Source of the DNA: Leishmania donovani
Lineage: Eukaryota > Euglenozoa > Kinetoplastea > Trypanosomatida > Trypanosomatidae
DNA: 64,000 nt
Direction: 5' to 3'
NCBI RefSeq assembly: GCF_000227135.1
Contig: NC_018233.1
Span: forward strand, 265,958 to 329,957
Below the pieces are notes generated by a model that was given only the letters and a program-made list of their open reading frames with translations, did no database searches and was not told the origin of the DNA. Made by a program: the position numbers and the translations under genes. The stretch's first letter is position 1, and the number at the start of each line of letters is the position of its first letter. Shown here one piece after another: positions 62,601 to 64,000 of the stretch.

Positions 62601-64000
62601 GACCAGCGACGGCCACAGAACCGATGCCGCCGCCTCTCACACGCAGTCGCAGCTGCATGAGAGCTCGAACAGCAGCTTACCGACGCCACGATCTACCTTC
62701 TTGGGCAGCGTGCCGCGCGAGATAAAGCGGTGGGCGATTGCTGTGCTGCGCCGACACCGCAACAGGCGCAGCAGCGGCAGATGCACCGGCACAGAGAAAG
62801 ACGGCACGGGCTCTGAAGTGTCATCGTCGTCGCAAGCGTCGTCCCTCTGCGCGCGAACGCGCGAAGGCAGGAGCCACCCACCTGCCGCGTGGAAAGCGCT
62901 GGAGGTGAAGTCAGCGAGGCCGCTCTACGCTGGGCAAGGCCAGCAGACATACAACCTCTTCCAGAGCGACGGCGGCGTTGCCATGGCGAACGGTGCGGCA
63001 CCCGCACCGCTGCTGTTGCCAGCACGGCCGCTCGTGCCGGCGGCGTCTTCGCTGTCAGAGGCACCGCTGCCGGGGGTCAGGAGCAACCGCACTTCCCGGA
63101 GCAGCTCAGCGACGTCACGGAGTTCCTTCATCCACACAGCCCCACTGACGCCGTTGTTTTATTCTGTGTTAGATTACGCCGCCGCCGGCGCCGATGATGG
63201 TGGGCCGCACACAGCTGAGGTGCCCTACAGCGTGTTCGGAAGTGCGGCGAGGGCTTTTAGGCGCTGCTTCAGCAGCGCGATCGCCGGTGGCGACGGCACG
63301 AATACCCCCGAACACAAGCGGGCCTCCGACGATACCACCGCCTCTGGCTCGCTCGCGTCACCTGCCAGCAGCACAGTCGTGGTATTGCCGGCGGCACAGA
63401 ACTCCGTCATCACACTGGCTGCCGCGACGCAACGGAACGTCTTCCGGGGAACGCCGCTGAGTAGGCGCACCTTCCTGAGCGCCCTCTCCGGCACCGCTGC
63501 ACCAACGCTCGATGCCGCAGGCAACGCGGACGAGATATCACTCGCTCCGCCAATGCCCGATCTGCCCGCATGCCCTATTACCACGAAGACGGTTTCGATG
63601 TTACAGCCGGGTAGCGACCAGCTCAGCGGACGGACCTCTACCCTGCACGCCACGGACTCGACTGCTACCTCCTTGTCGGCGACGATAACGGCGCCATCAT
63701 CATCGTCACTGCGCACGACCCAGCCCTCCGGCAGCTCCGGTGCCGCTGCTGCCACGGCCTTGTCCTCGCTTTCGCGAGAGCCCAAGTACGCGCCGACGCC
63801 AACTAACGCGGCGGACGGCGCACAATCGCCCGGGTCGGCGCCACGGCTGCTGGGAAGCCAACGGAGGCGCGACAGGTCAACGGGCGACCGCGATGATCCG
63901 TTGGGCGGCACTGCCGCCCATCAAAACGTCAAAGCCGACAAGCACGACCAGCCACCGCACCACTCCTGCCACCTTGCTGCCGCCCGCCTGTCGCTGGAGC
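56614..64000 (+). CDS. Giant Ser/Ala/Thr-rich protein, 3' end outside window
   Basis: Reading the frame codon by codon from ATG 56614, I find no stop through the last full codon (2462 residues seen), so the gene continues past the right edge. An in-frame TGA at 56593-56595 and a probable splice AG at 56554-56555 fix the start. The protein is rich in Ser, Ala, Thr, Pro and Gly throughout with few hydrophobic blocks, so mostly disordered. A basic patch, 'PREIKRWAIAVLRRHRNRR', lies at about 2031-2049, and a short more ordered piece 'LTPLFYSVLDYAAAG' near 2180. No signal peptide, membrane helix or known domain is visible in this part. Any catalytic or binding domain may lie beyond the window. Antisense frames inside it are shadows. 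Confidence 0.88.
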   Translation, partial: MDRPLSNAKDGDGVAVSGPPPAQATRLSAAPVVGASGSRRGSCNRSPGLDTTTNRVSRSNSRSTSGSGVAVGGAHPGVKSTGAVVPAAALKAFGMKRRSGSDAPTSPQPPSVPSAPEAPLRKPRRGMGEAVASRDSPACVPSLSVGISIPSRATDDTPPVPTKKKSNGQTSQSELSGQQSPNCRAARTSRVHHGRIGVSAQLRFLSVTNCNSHASLLSGSGSRIGCSPVLREFARESFSLATASDDDVVKEDSACGQRSGTTATSSLSSSSTAPRRHSLTPHSTNAQYGARAVLIPTPPAVAAVGVSSLSSPHDLGGGSRPDSHAPVYHGSDAARRPSLLAGVKPAHVSTSSVGSEGRGESGCAQPPSVSRAGLSSSPFARCPSLVSSTNAGSPRDGTAKRSLAGCPFAAARPAPRSPSLSFADTNTSANTTASSPSSHTESTMAFGTSTTVMALASATGTAAMPRLNNAAAKKSLMSSAVASPHLMVPQRLASLASRLPATTCSAATTSTTHTATRDPKIISEAVLTTSTTATSITPTKGRRFNLRLSMFPVTASVATTAADCRVGSTLSDATHAITESAAVAAMTRASATAQYTVLEPLTSPSSSKSIASGITSAVSPDKLHPGPDGAQLCRRLRGSSELVASMPSMPSAPERLSGPTPLAEASTVIQGSHQPSPTQLSRQSQLVDYASKEDGSIVDMPVLTGRAASPHIPDAPPAASAAPPPLMRSSLSSVCSSSAVNSSLVRRQGSMPLLSASHAGAAMMEAIGDGHGGQQASMVEKCGSAASPPRMPHHPQHAASEDGTASENAVLEVRARGTESPHLRSTTIASKLSPSGGGGTQYEAPPTLSSLDIVGVGKDEEGGVGADVVFVAGSSPLGEKPMPVPAHHSSGSNDRDDAAAPRGGVPRLHNRLSHDVALFPQTTPLQSALSTTPSRSKASSSAAGQRGLLTLFAELPSASPAATEAPADPNGDCGGSAVAAARDVPRLREGTGIGAMPSILTACPADFGGGMDTAHLSGRLHAGLPAPPGAPTLSPRLEVAERDLQHQDSTAPPPTFSSHTAEVPALAACASSPDGADVVARAKDAAAAKAMPPSSCFAGPLAESGLVTPLRTVPGRPKPGTSGSRIDSRLCTPSSDTSFLESKAGRLICSSTRWSVPTVSLVSTTQLPSNGATALLPTQGLATPRAPSAYPRGTHSSPKALSSVTSSAASSLLMRGAAAKSPTAGASRPPLSPPHLAAAAAAAPTPSTASDIAPVALLALADVASLSPRSASLGDGNKVALAAAQHRRTLDALAAGTLRSTAGSVSVRQTSSLSPFPPAKAPDDDTATWATPRSGSNSRVAVSTPNPPQRAGVFPSMPPPPSLSNTGGVSSLASHGVCPTTTANAHRFCDCSDGSLSDIGGSILTHHFVSSSRLVFDAPTTPKLPLHTGASAATAATAGAVGSSADVSSDDVTVAVGTSCGHDEPPAHDSLTFTEDAKGDERAPVGGGGSGAATVSTEAGYAAENPAHTQKTDSSLSSGRGNSTGGSGGDGDHRPSAARSFSGQATPTHRTATDNTAHHLSATCVMELPAHRPIAYLSAEKKREPHCRHHDDSKQPQRIEPMTSSQTAQSDSGAGRPRLTSLSSMTASANGDPLHLSTSACSSSKDVPENPSKSIVTDDGDDSARRLHKSKMPSLLDVDRLVSWLRSTSENGKSSMVRPSAEVDIGADGSATEGPGADAQLQASSTTAADTLAVSSAKGTSLRGTASKTMPYADGSISTNSPLLVRDGTRAGPSMCAPSLEKQSCFGDPHTTAHTAPTVPNAAAVVTATALSLQLSQSSTVSVHASVPADVGGVALCGSLDARGSACPLAVPSLPAGCQPHRQRAASTLGRGGPHAEIMGSSKGARAIVDKNASAAECDCEADETRSAAAEFSASTAAAASQLSVAQGDHNTRSSSRLSVAPSAPSDTAKAAEAAAGRRSVASAPASTEVRDAGDKHANDRCGGGPSRPVPLSSAMTSDGHRTDAAASHTQSQLHESSNSSLPTPRSTFLGSVPREIKRWAIAVLRRHRNRRSSGRCTGTEKDGTGSEVSSSSQASSLCARTREGRSHPPAAWKALEVKSARPLYAGQGQQTYNLFQSDGGVAMANGAAPAPLLLPARPLVPAASSLSEAPLPGVRSNRTSRSSSATSRSSFIHTAPLTPLFYSVLDYAAAGADDGGPHTAEVPYSVFGSAARAFRRCFSSAIAGGDGTNTPEHKRASDDTTASGSLASPASSTVVVLPAAQNSVITLAAATQRNVFRGTPLSRRTFLSALSGTAAPTLDAAGNADEISLAPPMPDLPACPITTKTVSMLQPGSDQLSGRTSTLHATDSTATSLSATITAPSSSSLRTTQPSGSSGAAAATALSSLSREPKYAPTPTNAADGAQSPGSAPRLLGSQRRRDRSTGDRDDPLGGTAAHQNVKADKHDQPPHHSCHLAAARLSLE

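Overview
The window looks like part of a trypanosomatid nuclear chromosome, most likely Leishmania. The evidence is GC-rich coding DNA, long intronless genes that all read on the + strand, and kilobase-scale spacers full of C/T tracts, (CA)n, (TA)n and TATG microsatellites. Long homopolymer-rich disordered segments inside the proteins and pyrimidine-tract/AG sites ahead of start codons also fit. The arrangement fits one stretch of a polycistronic transcription unit matured by spliced-leader trans-splicing. I see no strand switch, no convincing tRNA or rRNA gene, and no CRISPR array.

Layout, left to right: (1) 1-6249, a very large zinc-knuckle/RanBP2-like zinc-finger protein, cut by the left edge; (2) 6250-8143, a spacer with a TATG-type microsatellite and two assembly gaps; (3) 8144-10363, a C2-domain plus ankyrin-repeat protein; (4) 10364-17102, a long non-coding tract with two more gaps, a 311-bp duplicate that is probably an assembly artefact, and a perfect 67-bp inverted repeat; (5) 17103-19499, a decayed protein gene with in-frame stops and several frameshifts; (6) 20919-26207, a 1762-aa protein that carries a GAS41/Yaf9-type YEATS domain split by large low-complexity insertions, plus an AT-hook; (7) 27422-28438, a serine racemase/threonine dehydratase-fold protein whose PLP-binding lysine position is His; (8) 30690-33491, a coiled-coil protein; (9) 34251-36356, a PAQR/adiponectin-receptor-like membrane protein; (10) 37459-41013, an unrecognised 1184-aa protein; (11) 45107-51085, a 1992-aa protein with two RRMs; (12) 56614-64000, a giant Ser/Ala/Thr-rich open frame that runs off the right edge.

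The genes do not form a pathway. As is usual in these organisms, neighbours are co-transcribed without being functionally related. Regulation is probably post-transcriptional, through the long 3' UTRs. Some spacers hold GC-rich, non-pyrimidine segments that may be degenerate SIDER-type retroposons, but I could not verify this. The most interesting points are the expanded GAS41-like YEATS reader with a changed pocket residue, the probable PLP-fold pseudoenzyme, the repeated knuckle-plus-helix module of the first protein, and the gene relic at 17-19.5 kb.
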